This document shows, piece by piece, positions 27,269 to 38,927 of a stretch of 64,000 bases of DNA (its first letter is position 1; each line of letters starts with the position of its first letter). The stretch is from Pseudomonas sp. BN411 (GTDB lineage Bacteria > Pseudomonadota > Gammaproteobacteria > Pseudomonadales > Pseudomonadaceae). The stretch lies in contig NZ_SSOM01000065.1 of assembly GCF_029871235.1 (NCBI RefSeq), positions 1 to 64,000 of the forward strand, read 5' to 3'. A model generated the notes under the pieces. It searched no databases and was not told where the DNA came from. It saw nothing but the letters and a program-made list of their open reading frames with translations. The position numbers and the translations under genes were made by a program.

Positions 27269-28321
27269 TCAACCCAGGTTGAGTGTCGGAATGATGCTCG
27301 AGTCGACGGGCTGTCCCGGTACCGGAACCGGTGCGGCCAGGCCCAGGTTGTTCTTCTCGAACACGCGGTCGGCCCTGTAGCTGGAGCGCACCAGCGGACC
27401 GGCTGCCACTTCCATGAAGCCTTTCTCAAGGCCGATATCGCGGAAGCGGTTGAATTCCTCCGGGCTGACCCAGCGCTTCACCGGCAGGTGGTTGCGGGTG
27501 GGCTGCAAGTACTGGCCGAGGGTGAGGATATCGACACCAATAGCGCGTAGATCGTCCATGGTTTCGATGATTTCCTCGTCAGTCTCGCCCAGGCCCAGCA
27601 TCAGGCTGGTCTTGGTCAGGACGGCCGGGCGGTGGCGCTTGGCGTGCTCCAGTACGCGCAGGGTCTTCTCATAGCCTGCGCGCGGGTCGCGTACGACATG
27701 GGTCAGGCGCTTGACCGTCTCGACGTTCTGCGCGAACACCTCAAGGCCGGAGTCCACTACCCGTTCGATGGCTGCGTGGTCGCCGTTGAAGTCGGGCGTC
27801 AGGGCTTCCACGACTACCTGGGGAGTGTTCTCCTTGATGGCGCGCACGCAAGCGGCGTAGTGGCTGGCACCGCCATCGTCCAGGTCGTCGCGATCGACGG
27901 AGGTCAGCACGATATAGCGCAGAGCCATGAGCTCGACCGACTTGGCGGTGTTCTGCGGCTCTTCCAGATCCAGCCAACCGTTGGGGTTGCCGGTGTCCAC
28001 GGCGCAGAAGCGGCAGGCGCGGGTGCACACCGAGCCCATCAGCATGATGGTGGCGGTGCCGTTGGACCAGCACTCACCCATGTTCGGGCAGTGGGATTCC
28101 TGGCACACGGTGCTCAGGCGATGTTCGCCGACGTTGCGCTTGACCGCATCGAAGCGGCTGCCGCCCGGTGCCTTGACCCGCAGCCACTTGGGCTTGGGCT
28201 CGAACACCTGGGGTTCGGCAGAATTGCGGCGCTTCTGGCCATCCTTGATCGCGGTGATGCCCTGCGCAGTACGGAACTTTTCGCCGCTGGCGACGTGTTT
28301 GGACGAGTCGATATCGGACAT
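27269..28321 (-). CDS. lipA: Lipoyl synthase
   Basis: A 350-residue radical-SAM enzyme that inserts two sulfurs into protein-bound octanoate. The auxiliary cluster cysteines lie in [12 protein letters not shown] and the radical-SAM CxxxCxxC in [33 protein letters not shown] and [15 protein letters not shown] are family blocks; the RSSY motif near the C-terminus ([11 protein letters not shown]) is also present. The N-terminal 50 residues are variable, so the start at 28321 is likely but not certain. Functionally paired with lipB across the convergent terminator. Confidence 0.97.
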   Translation of the reverse strand: MSDIDSSKHVASGEKFRTAQGITAIKDGQKRRNSAEPQVFEPKPKWLRVKAPGGSRFDAVKRNVGEHRLSTVCQESHCPNMGECWSNGTATIMLMGSVCTRACRFCAVDTGNPNGWLDLEEPQNTAKSVELMALRYIVLTSVDRDDLDDGGASHYAACVRAIKENTPQVVVEALTPDFNGDHAAIERVVDSGLEVFAQNVETVKRLTHVVRDPRAGYEKTLRVLEHAKRHRPAVLTKTSLMLGLGETDEEIIETMDDLRAIGVDILTLGQYLQPTRNHLPVKRWVSPEEFNRFRDIGLEKGFMEVAAGPLVRSSYRADRVFEKNNLGLAAPVPVPGQPVDSSIIPTLNLG

Positions 28322-28460
28322 CGGAAATCTGGCTCCGCTGGTGGCTCCGTTGGCTGCCGCAGGGGCAAAAAGGGGTGGCGCAGTTTATCACAAAGGCGTT
28401 TGCACGAACCGGCGGCCGTCTGGAGGCGTGAGCCTGGGACGACCGCCGTGCAGGCGGGAC

Positions 28461-29741
28461 TCAGCGTCCTTCACGCAACTGCTCGAGCAGCTTCACATTG
28501 GGGTAGCCGTCTGCTGGCCAGCCGAGGCGCTGTTGATAACCACGGATCGCCTTGCGGGTGTTGGCACCGATGATGCCGTCCGCCGTACCCGGGTTGTAGC
28601 CGGCCGCTGTCAGGGACTCCTGCAGCTCAACCCGCTCGGTACGGCTCAGCGGGCGCTCGTCGCGTGGCCAGCTTCCGGTGAGCTGGCCACCGCCGTCGAA
28701 GCGTTCGCCCAGCAGGCTGACCGCCAGGGCGTAGGACGAGGAGTTGTTGTACTTGAGGATGGCGCGGAAGTTATCCAGCACCAGGAACGCCGGGCCGCGA
28801 TGGCCGGCCGGCAGCAGCAGGGACGCGGAGTCGTTGGCGAGGCTCGCGGCCTGAGGCCCGGCTTGCACGCCCATGGCCTGCCACTGAGCTACGGATTTGC
28901 GGATATCCCCGTCGGCATGGGCATAGTCGAAGCCGTCGGGCAGCTGGACCTGGATTGCTGCAGGTTGTCCCTTGCGCCAGCCGGAGGCCTGCAGGTAGTG
29001 GGCGGCCGAAGCCAGCGCGTCGGCTGAGGAGTTCCAGATGTCGCGGCGGCCGTCGCCGTCGAAGTCCACTGCGTGGGTGTTGTAGGTGGTGGGGATGAAC
29101 TGGGTCTGGCCCATCGCACCGGCCCAGGAACCGAGCATGCTGCCCGGCTGGATGTCGCCGTGCTGGAGGATCTGCAGGGCGGCCAGCAATTGCGCGTGGG
29201 CGAATTCGGGGCGTCGGCCTTCGTAGGCCAGGGTGGCCAGGGAGCGGATAACCGATTTGTCGCCCATGAACTGGCCGAAGCTGCTTTCCATGCCCCAGAT
29301 GGCCACCAGGGGCTCACGGTCCACACCGAAGCGCTGCTCGATGGCGTCCAGGGTTGTCGCGTTTTCCCCGATCAGGGCCTGGCCCTTGCGCACCCGGTAG
29401 GGCGAGATGGCGCCTTCCAGGTATTCCCACACCGGTCGGGTGAATTCGGGCTGGCTGCGATCAGCGGTGATCACGCTGGCGTCGGGCGTTACGCCGGCGA
29501 AGGCTTGGTCGAAGAGGCTGGCGTCTATGCCTTGGGCCAGGGCCTCGCGGCGGAAACCGTCGCGCCACGCGCTGAAGCTGATGGTGGGCATCTGCACAGG
29601 AATCTGCGCGGGCGTTGCAGCGGGTTTACTGGCGGGCTGGGTCGCCTGAGGCAGGGGCGCGGTGGAGGGTTTCTGCGCAGGAGCGTCGGCGCAGGAGCTG
29701 AGCAGGGTGAGGGCGGAGGCCACGGCCAGGCTGCGGAACAT
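28461..29741 (-). CDS. sltB3: Lytic murein transglycosylase with C-terminal peptidoglycan-binding domain
   Basis: A 426-residue lipoprotein (lipobox LLSSC near residue 15 from this start). Residues about 60-340 are a family-3 lytic transglycosylase with the catalytic Glu in AIWGMESSFGQFMG and GSWAGAMGQTQFIPTTYNTHAVDFDGDGRRDIW. The final 60 residues (LQESLTAAGYNPGTADGIIGANTRKAIRGYQQRLG) form a PG_binding_1 domain. The domain order and position match my memory of P. aeruginosa SltB3. The ATG at 29741 gives a normal signal peptide; the ATG at 29768 would add nine residues. Confidence 0.9.
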   Translation of the reverse strand: MFRSLAVASALTLLSSCADAPAQKPSTAPLPQATQPASKPAATPAQIPVQMPTISFSAWRDGFRREALAQGIDASLFDQAFAGVTPDASVITADRSQPEFTRPVWEYLEGAISPYRVRKGQALIGENATTLDAIEQRFGVDREPLVAIWGMESSFGQFMGDKSVIRSLATLAYEGRRPEFAHAQLLAALQILQHGDIQPGSMLGSWAGAMGQTQFIPTTYNTHAVDFDGDGRRDIWNSSADALASAAHYLQASGWRKGQPAAIQVQLPDGFDYAHADGDIRKSVAQWQAMGVQAGPQAASLANDSASLLLPAGHRGPAFLVLDNFRAILKYNNSSSYALAVSLLGERFDGGGQLTGSWPRDERPLSRTERVELQESLTAAGYNPGTADGIIGANTRKAIRGYQQRLGWPADGYPNVKLLEQLREGR

Positions 29742-29823
29742 CGGGCCGGGGGCGGGGGCATCGAACATACGCGAGTCTCGAGGCAGACGAATCGAGTCGC
29801 GACCTTAACACGTTCGAGCCTTT

Positions 29824-29982
29824 TCACGCCGCCATAAGCGACGAAGCCTCCCAATCGTGGGAGGCTTCGCGGCGGTAACTTCCTTTGCCTTTCTGGGGCT
29901 TCTCCTGGCGGCAGCGGAAGAGGGGTTGGGCTACCAGGGATTTGGCGCGGTTGGGCGCGCCTTGTTTGTGTTTCTTGGCCAT
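29824..29982 (-). CDS. arfA: Alternative ribosome-rescue factor A
   Basis: A 52-residue protein starting MAKKHKQGAPNRAKSLVAQ, containing PLFRCRQEKPQKGKGSYRRE and ending in EASHDWEASSLMAA. The PLFRxRxExxxKGKGSY core is the ArfA signature. ArfA recruits release factor 2 to ribosomes stalled on messages lacking a stop codon, as back-up for tmRNA. The last 15 codons contain a perfect 11-12 bp hairpin (29843-29868), the known device by which arfA mRNA becomes a non-stop message and the full-length protein is kept unstable. It lies between sltB3 and holA on the same strand. Confidence 0.93.
   Translation of the reverse strand: MAKKHKQGAPNRAKSLVAQPLFRCRQEKPQKGKGSYRREASHDWEASSLMAA
29843..29868 (-). 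promoter_or_regulatory. In-frame hairpin in arfA
   Basis: GAAGCCTCCCA and TGGGAGGCTTC are perfect complements with a 4-base loop (extendable by one C-G pair), placed inside the coding region 17 bases before the stop codon. In enteric arfA such a hairpin is an RNase III site or terminator that truncates the message; the same use is inferred here. Confidence 0.8.
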
Positions 29983-30054
29983 GGCCGATCCTCGATTGGC
30001 GCCCGCACCAGCGCGGGCGGGCGCATCATCGGCTTGTGCTCAGAAATTGTCCAG

Positions 30055-31092
30055 TTATTCGGCGGACAACGGCAGGCGCTGGCCGGCCAGCAGCAGGGCA
30101 AGGCGTGCGAGGCCATTCCAGGGATCGCCCGGAGCCTGGCCCTTGATTTGCGCGTCGATGCGCTGGGCATCCTGCAGCAACTGGTTCCAGCGCGACGCCG
30201 GATGGCGTTGCAGCGCGCGAGTAACCAGCGGACGACGCTTGTCCCAGACCGGCGGGCGGGCTGCGGCAAAGGCCTTTTCCAGTGGCACGCCCTGGCTGTA
30301 CTGCTGGGCCAGGCCGGCCAGCAGGCGCAGTTCCCTTGCCAGTGCCCAGAGGATCACCGGCGGTTCCACGCCTTCGCCGCGCAGGCCTTCCAGGGTGCGC
30401 AGGGTGTGGGCGGGTTCACCGTTGAGGGCGGCGTCGATCAGGCCGAAAACGTCGAAGCGGGCGCTGTCGGCCACCGCTGCCTGGACGGTCGCGGCATCCA
30501 CCTGACCACCTTCGGCCAGCAGCTTGAGCTTCTCGATCTCCTGGGCGGCGGCCAACAGGTTGCCTTCGACCCGGGCGGCGATCAGGTCCACCGCTTCCTG
30601 GTTGGCGGCCAGGCCAGCCTGGGACAGGCGCTGGCGAATCCATTGCGGCAGGTTGTGGGACTCGATGGGCCAGATCTGGATGAACTGTGCATCCGCCCCA
30701 TCGATCAGTGCCTTGGCCCACTTGGTTTTCTGGGTGCTGCCGTCGAGCTTGGGCAGGCTCAGCAGCAGTACTGTGTCTTCAGGCGGGCGGGAGAGGTATT
30801 CGAGCAGCGCGGCAGCGCCCTTGTCCCCCGGCTTTCCAGAAGGCAGGCGCACTTCCAGCAGACGCTTCTCGGCGAACAGCGACAAGCTCGCGCCGGCTTC
30901 CAGCAGCAGGCCCCAATCGAAGTTGGTTTCGGCGTTGAACACCTGGCGCTCGCTGAAATCCCGCGCGCGGGCGCTGGCACGAATGGCGTCGCAGGCTTCC
31001 TGGCAGAGCAGAGGCTCGTCGCCACTGACGACGTAGACCGGTGCCAGAGGTCCCTGCAGGTGTTTACCCAGTTGTGCGGGGTTGAGTTTCAT
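30055..31092 (-). CDS. holA: DNA polymerase III subunit delta
   Basis: A 345-residue clamp-loader subunit that opens the beta sliding clamp. MKLNPAQLGKHLQGPLAPVYVVSGDEPLLCQEACDAIR, NFDWGLLLEAGASLSLFAEKRLLEVRLPSGKPGDKG and the C-terminal ALLAQ-type helical region fit HolA. It is 39 bases downstream of lptE, in the leuS-lptE-holA operon found in many gammaproteobacteria. Confidence 0.94.
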   Translation of the reverse strand: MKLNPAQLGKHLQGPLAPVYVVSGDEPLLCQEACDAIRASARARDFSERQVFNAETNFDWGLLLEAGASLSLFAEKRLLEVRLPSGKPGDKGAAALLEYLSRPPEDTVLLLSLPKLDGSTQKTKWAKALIDGADAQFIQIWPIESHNLPQWIRQRLSQAGLAANQEAVDLIAARVEGNLLAAAQEIEKLKLLAEGGQVDAATVQAAVADSARFDVFGLIDAALNGEPAHTLRTLEGLRGEGVEPPVILWALARELRLLAGLAQQYSQGVPLEKAFAAARPPVWDKRRPLVTRALQRHPASRWNQLLQDAQRIDAQIKGQAPGDPWNGLARLALLLAGQRLPLSAE

Positions 31093-31131
31093 AGGCGGAA
31101 ATGACTGGGGCCGCTGTGCGGCCCCGAGTGC

Positions 31132-31740
31132 TTACTGGATGGGCAGTTGCAGCGGCGACTGCTGCGGTTGCTGGGCCTTCTCGGCCTGGCGCGCGGCTTC
31201 CAGCGCTTCGGCTTCGGCCTTGGCCTTGGCTTCGGCGGTCTGTTGCAGCTGGTCGAGCTGGGCCGGGGTGATCAGCTGCAGGCGCATGATCATCTGCTGG
31301 ACCATTTCCTGACGCATCTCCTGGCGCAGCTGGGCCGCTTCCTGGTCGGAGCCGATCAGGTTGTTGCTGTCATGCACGTAGTACTTCTGCACGCTCAGCT
31401 TGTCGTTCATCAACATCAGGTTGTTGTTGCCGCGGATTTCGTACTGCAGGGTCTGGGTCAGCTCGTACTCGGCGCTGCGCGCACCAGTGGTATAGCTGGC
31501 AGTGCGCTGGGTTTCGTCTTCGCGGGCCAGGACCAGCGTGTAAGGCGCGCCGGCATGGACGTTCACGCCATTGTCCACCAGGGCCTGGCGGACGGATTTG
31601 ACGGTCTGGCCGTACAGGTTACGGGCAGTCACGTCCATTTCGGTCAGGGCGAACTTGGCTTCGCCGGTGCCGCGCAGGTGAAAACCGCACGCGCTCAGCA
31701 GCACGGTGAGGCCCAGGACCAGCAGATTCCGTTTCATCAT
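31132..31740 (-). CDS. lptE: LPS-assembly lipoprotein LptE
   Basis: A 202-residue outer-membrane lipoprotein (lipobox LLSAC, then GFHLRG, the usual mature start of LptE). It plugs the LptD barrel in the lipopolysaccharide insertion complex. The C-terminal 70 residues are rich in Gln, Ala and Glu ([18 protein letters not shown] onward), a likely coiled or low-complexity tail. A second ATG at 31737 gives the same protein less one residue. It lies between leuS and holA. Confidence 0.94.
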   Translation of the reverse strand: MMKRNLLVLGLTVLLSACGFHLRGTGEAKFALTEMDVTARNLYGQTVKSVRQALVDNGVNVHAGAPYTLVLAREDETQRTASYTTGARSAEYELTQTLQYEIRGNNNLMLMNDKLSVQKYYVHDSNNLIGSDQEAAQLRQEMRQEMVQQMIMRLQLITPAQLDQLQQTAEAKAKAEAEALEAARQAEKAQQPQQSPLQLPIQ

Positions 31741-31800
31741 TTCTTGCTTTCCCCTTGCAAACAGTCCGGCGCCACTCCCGGAGGAGGGCGCCGGCTTCGA

Positions 31801-34578
<2,778 letters not shown>

Positions 34579-34676
34579 CTATCCCGCCACCGTTTGTCGC
34601 AGGCACCTTGCAGCAGGGAAGCGAACGCTAAGCTTTTCATAAGCAACGCAAGCGTTTACGTGGTTCGAGGTGTTGG

Positions 34677-35114
34677 ATGGGTGAGTTGCGGCGGACGGAT
34701 TCAGGGAACGGGCTTTACGAGCGGTTATTGCATCGGCTGGCCCTGGCGCTGGATGAAGCGGATACGGCGGTTCGCTTGCGCGACGAGGAGCCGCTCGAAT
34801 TGGAGCTCAAGGGATTGACCCCTGCCGAGATGGAGTTGATTCGCGCCTATCTGGACCGCGATACGCGCTGGCTGCGGGGTTGGCACGCTGCCGCCGAGGA
34901 ACTGGCCGCCATCGAGGCGCTGCCCCGGCGCTCGCTTCGTGGCGAAAGCGGCCCACCCAAGACCTTCGCCCTCAAGCCCAAGCCCACGTTCAAGCGCCGT
35001 CCGCAGCTTTGCTGCGCCATGTGCGGGACACCGGCCATCTGGCAACGCGGCCAGGGTGTGCAGGCGTGCATGTCTTGTGGTTCTCAGCTTTTCCGCACGT
35101 CGAATCCCCGCTAG
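34677..35114 (+). CDS. YbeL/DUF1451-like zinc-ribbon protein
   Basis: A 145-residue protein. The N-terminal two-thirds are helical (LYERLLHRLALALDEADTAVRL, WHAAAEELAAIE), and the C-terminus has a four-cysteine zinc ribbon (CAMCGTP 14 residues CMSCGSQ). The E. coli relative YbeL also lies beside leuS. Function unknown; a nucleic-acid or protein-binding role is only a guess from the zinc ribbon. It is divergent from leuS across a 254-base gap without a clear repeat. Confidence 0.78.
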   Translation: MGELRRTDSGNGLYERLLHRLALALDEADTAVRLRDEEPLELELKGLTPAEMELIRAYLDRDTRWLRGWHAAAEELAAIEALPRRSLRGESGPPKTFALKPKPTFKRRPQLCCAMCGTPAIWQRGQGVQACMSCGSQLFRTSNPR

Positions 35115-35138
35115 GCTCCGGGCACCCTGGAGGTGCCC

Positions 35139-35900
35139 ATGCCGATTCGCTACATCATCAAACAATTCCTGCTGCCGCCTGGCGGCCTGCTGCTGTTGCT
35201 CCTGCTCGGGTGGTGGCTGCGCCGGCGCATGCCGCGATTGTCCGCAACCTGCTTCGTGGCCGGGCTCGGTGGCCTGTGGTTGATGAGCCTGCCCATCGTC
35301 GTCGAATGGTCGGCCAAGGTGCTGGAGCGCGAGCCGCCCCTGGCCGAAGCCGAGTGGACGCAACTGGCCGGGCGGGTGGACGTGATCGTGGTGCTGGGCG
35401 GAGGCCGGGACCGTGATGATCCAGCCTGGGGGGCGGATCAGCCTTCCACTATGGCCCTGGAGCGGCTTCGCTATGCCGCACGCCTGGCGCGTGCCAGCGG
35501 CCTGCCGCTGCTGACCAGTGGCGGCCTGCACTTTGGTGAGCCTCCGTCCGAGGCGAAGATCATGGCCGATACGCTCAAGCGCGATTTCGGCGTGGACGTG
35601 CGCTGGCAGGAAGGGGAGAGCCGAACCACCTGGGAAAACGCCACCTTCAGTGCGAAGTTGCTCGAGCCGGCAGGCGTCCGTCGCGTGCTGCTGGTGACCC
35701 AGGCGTCCCACATGCCTCGGGCCCGCTGGTGTTTCGAGCGGGCCGGATTCGAGGTGGTGGCGGCTCCCATGGGCTATCTCGGCGTACCCAATGGCCGGCC
35801 GGCGGGCGGCTGGTTGCCGGAGGCCAAGGCGGTTTGGCAGAGCGGGATGCTGCTCAATGAAGCGATCGGCCTGGTGGCCTATCCGTTGGCGTATGACTGA
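35139..35900 (+). CDS. YdcF/ElyC-family membrane protein (DUF218)
   Basis: A 253-residue protein with two N-terminal membrane segments (residues about 12-35 and 40-58) and a DUF218 domain: DVIVVLGGGRDRD, SGLPLLTSGG, EGESRTTWENATFSAKLL and VLLVTQASHMPRARWCFERAGFEVV. Relatives such as ElyC and SanA affect envelope integrity and undecaprenyl-phosphate use. The start at 35139 follows GGAGGTG; a GTG at 35133 is inside that ribosome-binding site. Confidence 0.85.
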   Translation: MPIRYIIKQFLLPPGGLLLLLLLGWWLRRRMPRLSATCFVAGLGGLWLMSLPIVVEWSAKVLEREPPLAEAEWTQLAGRVDVIVVLGGGRDRDDPAWGADQPSTMALERLRYAARLARASGLPLLTSGGLHFGEPPSEAKIMADTLKRDFGVDVRWQEGESRTTWENATFSAKLLEPAGVRRVLLVTQASHMPRARWCFERAGFEVVAAPMGYLGVPNGRPAGGWLPEAKAVWQSGMLLNEAIGLVAYPLAYD

Positions 35901-35909
35901 ACGTTTCCT

Positions 35910-35958
35910 GTAGGAGCGAGCTTGCTCGCGATCATTTCACGAGCAAGCTCGCTCCTAC
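35910..35958. repeat. REP-like inverted repeat, type B
   Basis: Two perfect 18-base arms (35910-35927 and 35941-35958, core TAGGAGCGAGCTTGCTC) with a 13-base centre, filling the gap between two convergent genes. This is the classic Pseudomonas TAGGAGCGAGCTTGCTCGCGA extragenic repeat in paired form. It may also limit read-through between the two genes. Confidence 0.85.
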
Positions 35959-35965
35959 ACGGGGC

Positions 35966-37486
35966 TTACACCGTCTTGGCGATTCGGCTGGCCATCAGCG
36001 CCCAGGCGAAGAGCAATCCGCAGAGGATTACCAGCGGCCAGGCACGCCACTGCAGGTAGGGCGTCAGGCCCTGCATGGGCAGCACTTCGCCGTAGAGCAC
36101 GCCCTGCTGGAATTGCGGGATGCCCTCGGTGATTTGGCCGAACGGGTCGATCAGCACAGTCACGCCGTTATTGGTGGCGCGAATCATCCAGCGACCGGCT
36201 TCCAGGGCGCGCATCTGCGCCATCTGCAGGTGCTGCAGCGGGCCGATGGATGTGCCGAACCAGGTGTCGTTGCTCACCGTCAGGAGGATGTCGCTCTGGG
36301 CGGCCAGGCTGGCGGCGAACTCGGGGTAGACCACCTCGTAGCAGATGTATGGGGCGATGCGGTAACCCTTGGCCATCAGCGGGCCCTGGTCGGAACCACC
36401 GCGGGCGAAGTCGGACATGGGCAGGTCGAAGAAGGCGATCAGCCCGCGCAGCACTTCCTGTAGCGGCACGTACTCGCCGAAGGGCACCAGTTTTTGCTTG
36501 AGGTAGGTGCCTTCGCCTTGGCCGACCACGGTGATGCCGTTGTAGTAGCGCTTCTCGCCGCGCTCATTGTTCTGCCGGATCGGCACGCCGGTAATCAGCG
36601 CGGACTGGCGATCATTGGCGAAGCGGTTCATCACGCCGAGGTAGCCGTCGACGAACTCCTTGAGCACCGGCACGGCAGTTTCCGGCCAGACGATCAGGTC
36701 AGCCTTCTGCGCGGTGAAGGTCATGTCGCGATAAAGCGCGAGCTGGGCGTTGAGCTGCTCCGGGTCCCACTTCAGATTCTGGTGGACGTTGCCTTGCATG
36801 GCCGCGACTTTCAGTGGCGCGCCGGCGGGCTGGGTCCAGGCGTGGCCCTTGAGTGCCAGGCCGATGGCCCAGGGGGCGATCAGCAGGACGACGCCGGCGC
36901 CGAGGAAGGCTGGGCGACTACGCAGGCGTGCGAGGTTCACCAGCAGGGCGGCGGTGAGCGCCAGGGCGAAGGACACCAGCCAGACGCCGCCCACTGGTGC
37001 CAGTCCAGCCAGGGGGCCGTCGAGCTGGCTGTAGCCGGCGTAGAGCCAGGGGAAGCCGGTGAGGAACCAGCCGCGGAACGCCTCCTGGGCGAGCCACAGT
37101 GCGGCGAAGGCCAGGGTGTCGGCCAGGGCTGCTTCGCTGCGGCGTATCCAGCGCGCCCAGACCAGTGCGGGCAAGGCGAAGAACAACGCCACGCCGGCAC
37201 TGAAACCGACGGTGAGGAAGGCGGCCAGGGGCACTGATGCCGCGCCGTAGTCGTGGATGCTGACGTAGATCCAGCTGGTGCCGGTCAGGAACAGGCCGAG
37301 GCCGTACCACCAGCCGCGCCAGAACGCGGCCTTGGGCGCCAGGTCGCGCAGGCCCAGGTAGAAGAGGGCGAGGGACAGCAGTTCCAGGGGCCAGAAATCG
37401 AAGGGGGCGAAGGCCAGGGGCGTCAGGGCGCCGGCGGCCAGGGCCAGCAGGTTGCCCGGCCAGCCGGGGCGGGTGATCCAGTTCAT
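35966..37486 (-). CDS. lnt: Apolipoprotein N-acyltransferase
   Basis: A 506-residue inner-membrane enzyme that adds the third acyl chain to lipoproteins. About six to eight membrane segments precede a nitrilase-fold domain with the Glu in LIVWPETAVPVL, the Lys in LKQKLVPFGEYVPL and the Cys in APYICYEVVYPE. The ATG at 37486 starts at MNWITRPGWPGNLLALAAGALTPLAFAPFDFWPLELL, the family start; the longer frame to 37795 is rejected. It is the last gene of the miaB-phoH-ybeY-corC-lnt run. Confidence 0.96.
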   Translation of the reverse strand: MNWITRPGWPGNLLALAAGALTPLAFAPFDFWPLELLSLALFYLGLRDLAPKAAFWRGWWYGLGLFLTGTSWIYVSIHDYGAASVPLAAFLTVGFSAGVALFFALPALVWARWIRRSEAALADTLAFAALWLAQEAFRGWFLTGFPWLYAGYSQLDGPLAGLAPVGGVWLVSFALALTAALLVNLARLRSRPAFLGAGVVLLIAPWAIGLALKGHAWTQPAGAPLKVAAMQGNVHQNLKWDPEQLNAQLALYRDMTFTAQKADLIVWPETAVPVLKEFVDGYLGVMNRFANDRQSALITGVPIRQNNERGEKRYYNGITVVGQGEGTYLKQKLVPFGEYVPLQEVLRGLIAFFDLPMSDFARGGSDQGPLMAKGYRIAPYICYEVVYPEFAASLAAQSDILLTVSNDTWFGTSIGPLQHLQMAQMRALEAGRWMIRATNNGVTVLIDPFGQITEGIPQFQQGVLYGEVLPMQGLTPYLQWRAWPLVILCGLLFAWALMASRIAKTV

Positions 37487-37601
37487 GCTCGGTCCTTGGG
37501 CGGATAGGGAGCTGGAGTAGCGTGCGAGGCGAGCCTTTTGTTGCCCGCTCGGGGCGCGATTATCCACGGGCGCCCCTCCGCTGGGGAGGGGCGCGCGGCC
37601 A

Positions 37602-38441
37602 TCAATGGGATAGCGGAGAGAGACGCAGCAGGTGGATGCGGCGGCTGTCGGCATTGAGCACGCGGAAGCGGAACTCGCCGATCTGAGTAGTCTCGTTGCG
37701 CTTGGGCAGGTGGCCGAAGGCACCCATGACCAGGCCGCCGACGGTGTCGAACTCGTCCTCGGAGAAGTCAGTCTCGAAGAACTCGTTGAAGGCATCCACG
37801 GGGGTCAGCGCCTTGACGATGAAGTCGCCGCTGGGGAGCGGCTTGATATAGCTGTCTTCCTCGACATCGTGCTCGTCCTCGATGTCGCCGACGATCTGCT
37901 CCAGCACGTCCTCGATGGTCACCAGACCAGCTACGCCGCCGTATTCGTCTATGACCACGGCCATGTGGTTGTGGTTGGCGCGGAACTCGCGCAGCAGCAC
38001 GTTGAGGCGCTTGGACTCGGGCACGAAGGTGGCAGGGCGCAGCAGGTCCTTGATGTTGAACGGCTGGGCGCTGTCATGGAGGATCAGCGGCAGCAGGTCC
38101 TTGGCCAGGAGAATGCCCATGACGTCGTCGAGGCTTTCGCCGATGACCGGATAGCGGGAGTGGGCGGCGTCGATGATCGCCGGGAGGAACTCCTTCGGCG
38201 TCTGGGTGGCCTTGATGCTGATCATTTGCGAGCGCGGCACCATGATGTCGCGTACTTGCAGGTCGGCGACCTGGATCGCACCTTCGACGATCGACAGTGC
38301 TTCGCTGTCGAGCAGCTTGTTCTGGTGGGCTTCGCGCAGCAGCTCAAGGAGCTCCTGGCGGCTTTTCGGCTCATGGGCAAAGGCCTGGGTCAGCTTTTCC
38401 AGCCAGGACCTGTGCCCGTTGCTCGATCGATCTTCGCTCAT
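37602..38441 (-). CDS. corC: CorC/YbeX-family CBS-domain protein
   Basis: A 279-residue cytoplasmic protein with two CBS domains (VRDIMVPRSQMISIKATQTPKEFLPAI and LLREFRANHNHMAVVIDEYGGVAGLVTIEDVLEQIVGDI) and a C-terminal CorC_HlyC domain. It is linked to magnesium/cobalt resistance and, as YbeX, to ribosome metabolism in enterics. It starts 21 bases after ybeY, in the conserved phoH-ybeY-corC-lnt order. Confidence 0.95.
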   Translation of the reverse strand: MSEDRSSNGHRSWLEKLTQAFAHEPKSRQELLELLREAHQNKLLDSEALSIVEGAIQVADLQVRDIMVPRSQMISIKATQTPKEFLPAIIDAAHSRYPVIGESLDDVMGILLAKDLLPLILHDSAQPFNIKDLLRPATFVPESKRLNVLLREFRANHNHMAVVIDEYGGVAGLVTIEDVLEQIVGDIEDEHDVEEDSYIKPLPSGDFIVKALTPVDAFNEFFETDFSEDEFDTVGGLVMGAFGHLPKRNETTQIGEFRFRVLNADSRRIHLLRLSPLSH

Positions 38442-38462
38442 ATGTCCTTTGCTCGGTGCCTC

Positions 38463-38927
38463 TTATTGGTCTTCGTCGTCACGGTAAGGGTCGGGGTGGC
38501 CAAGTTCAGCCAGCAATTCCCGTTCCAGGGCTTCCATTTCCTCGGCTTCCTCATCCTCGATGTGGTCGTAGCCGAGCAGGTGCAAACAACCGTGGATCAC
38601 CAGGTGCGCCCAGTGCGCCTCCAGGGCCTTGCCCTGTTCGACGGCTTCCCGTTCTACCACCGGTGCGCAGATCACCAGGTCGCCGAGCAGCGGGATGTCC
38701 AGCAGCTCGTCCGGCACGTCCGCGGGGAAGGAGAGCACGTTGGTAGCGTAGTCCTTGTGTCGCCAGGTGCGGTTCAGTTCGCGCCCTTCGGGCTCGTCCA
38801 CCAGTCGGATGGTCAGCTCGGAGTCGGCGCTACGCTGGCGCAGGGCCAGTTCGCACCAGCGACGGAAGTCCGCCTCGCTCGGCAGGCCCAGGGCCGTGCT
38901 GGCGAGTTGCAGGTCAAGTTCAAGCAT
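38463..38927 (-). CDS. ybeY: Endoribonuclease YbeY
   Basis: A 154-residue zinc-dependent RNase needed for 16S rRNA 3'-end maturation and 70S quality control. The metal motif [11 protein letters not shown] (HxxxHxxxxxH) is intact. NTWRH-type sequence ([18 protein letters not shown]) is also present. It overlaps the phoH-like gene by 8 bases. Confidence 0.97.
   Translation of the reverse strand: MLELDLQLASTALGLPSEADFRRWCELALRQRSADSELTIRLVDEPEGRELNRTWRHKDYATNVLSFPADVPDELLDIPLLGDLVICAPVVEREAVEQGKALEAHWAHLVIHGCLHLLGYDHIEDEEAEEMEALERELLAELGHPDPYRDDEDQ

Noticed and set aside
37563-37592. GC-rich hairpin between corC and lnt as a terminator
   Set aside because: The stem (GGCGCCCCTCC/GGGAGGGGCGC) is strong, but no U-run follows on the minus strand, and lnt is normally read from the same message.
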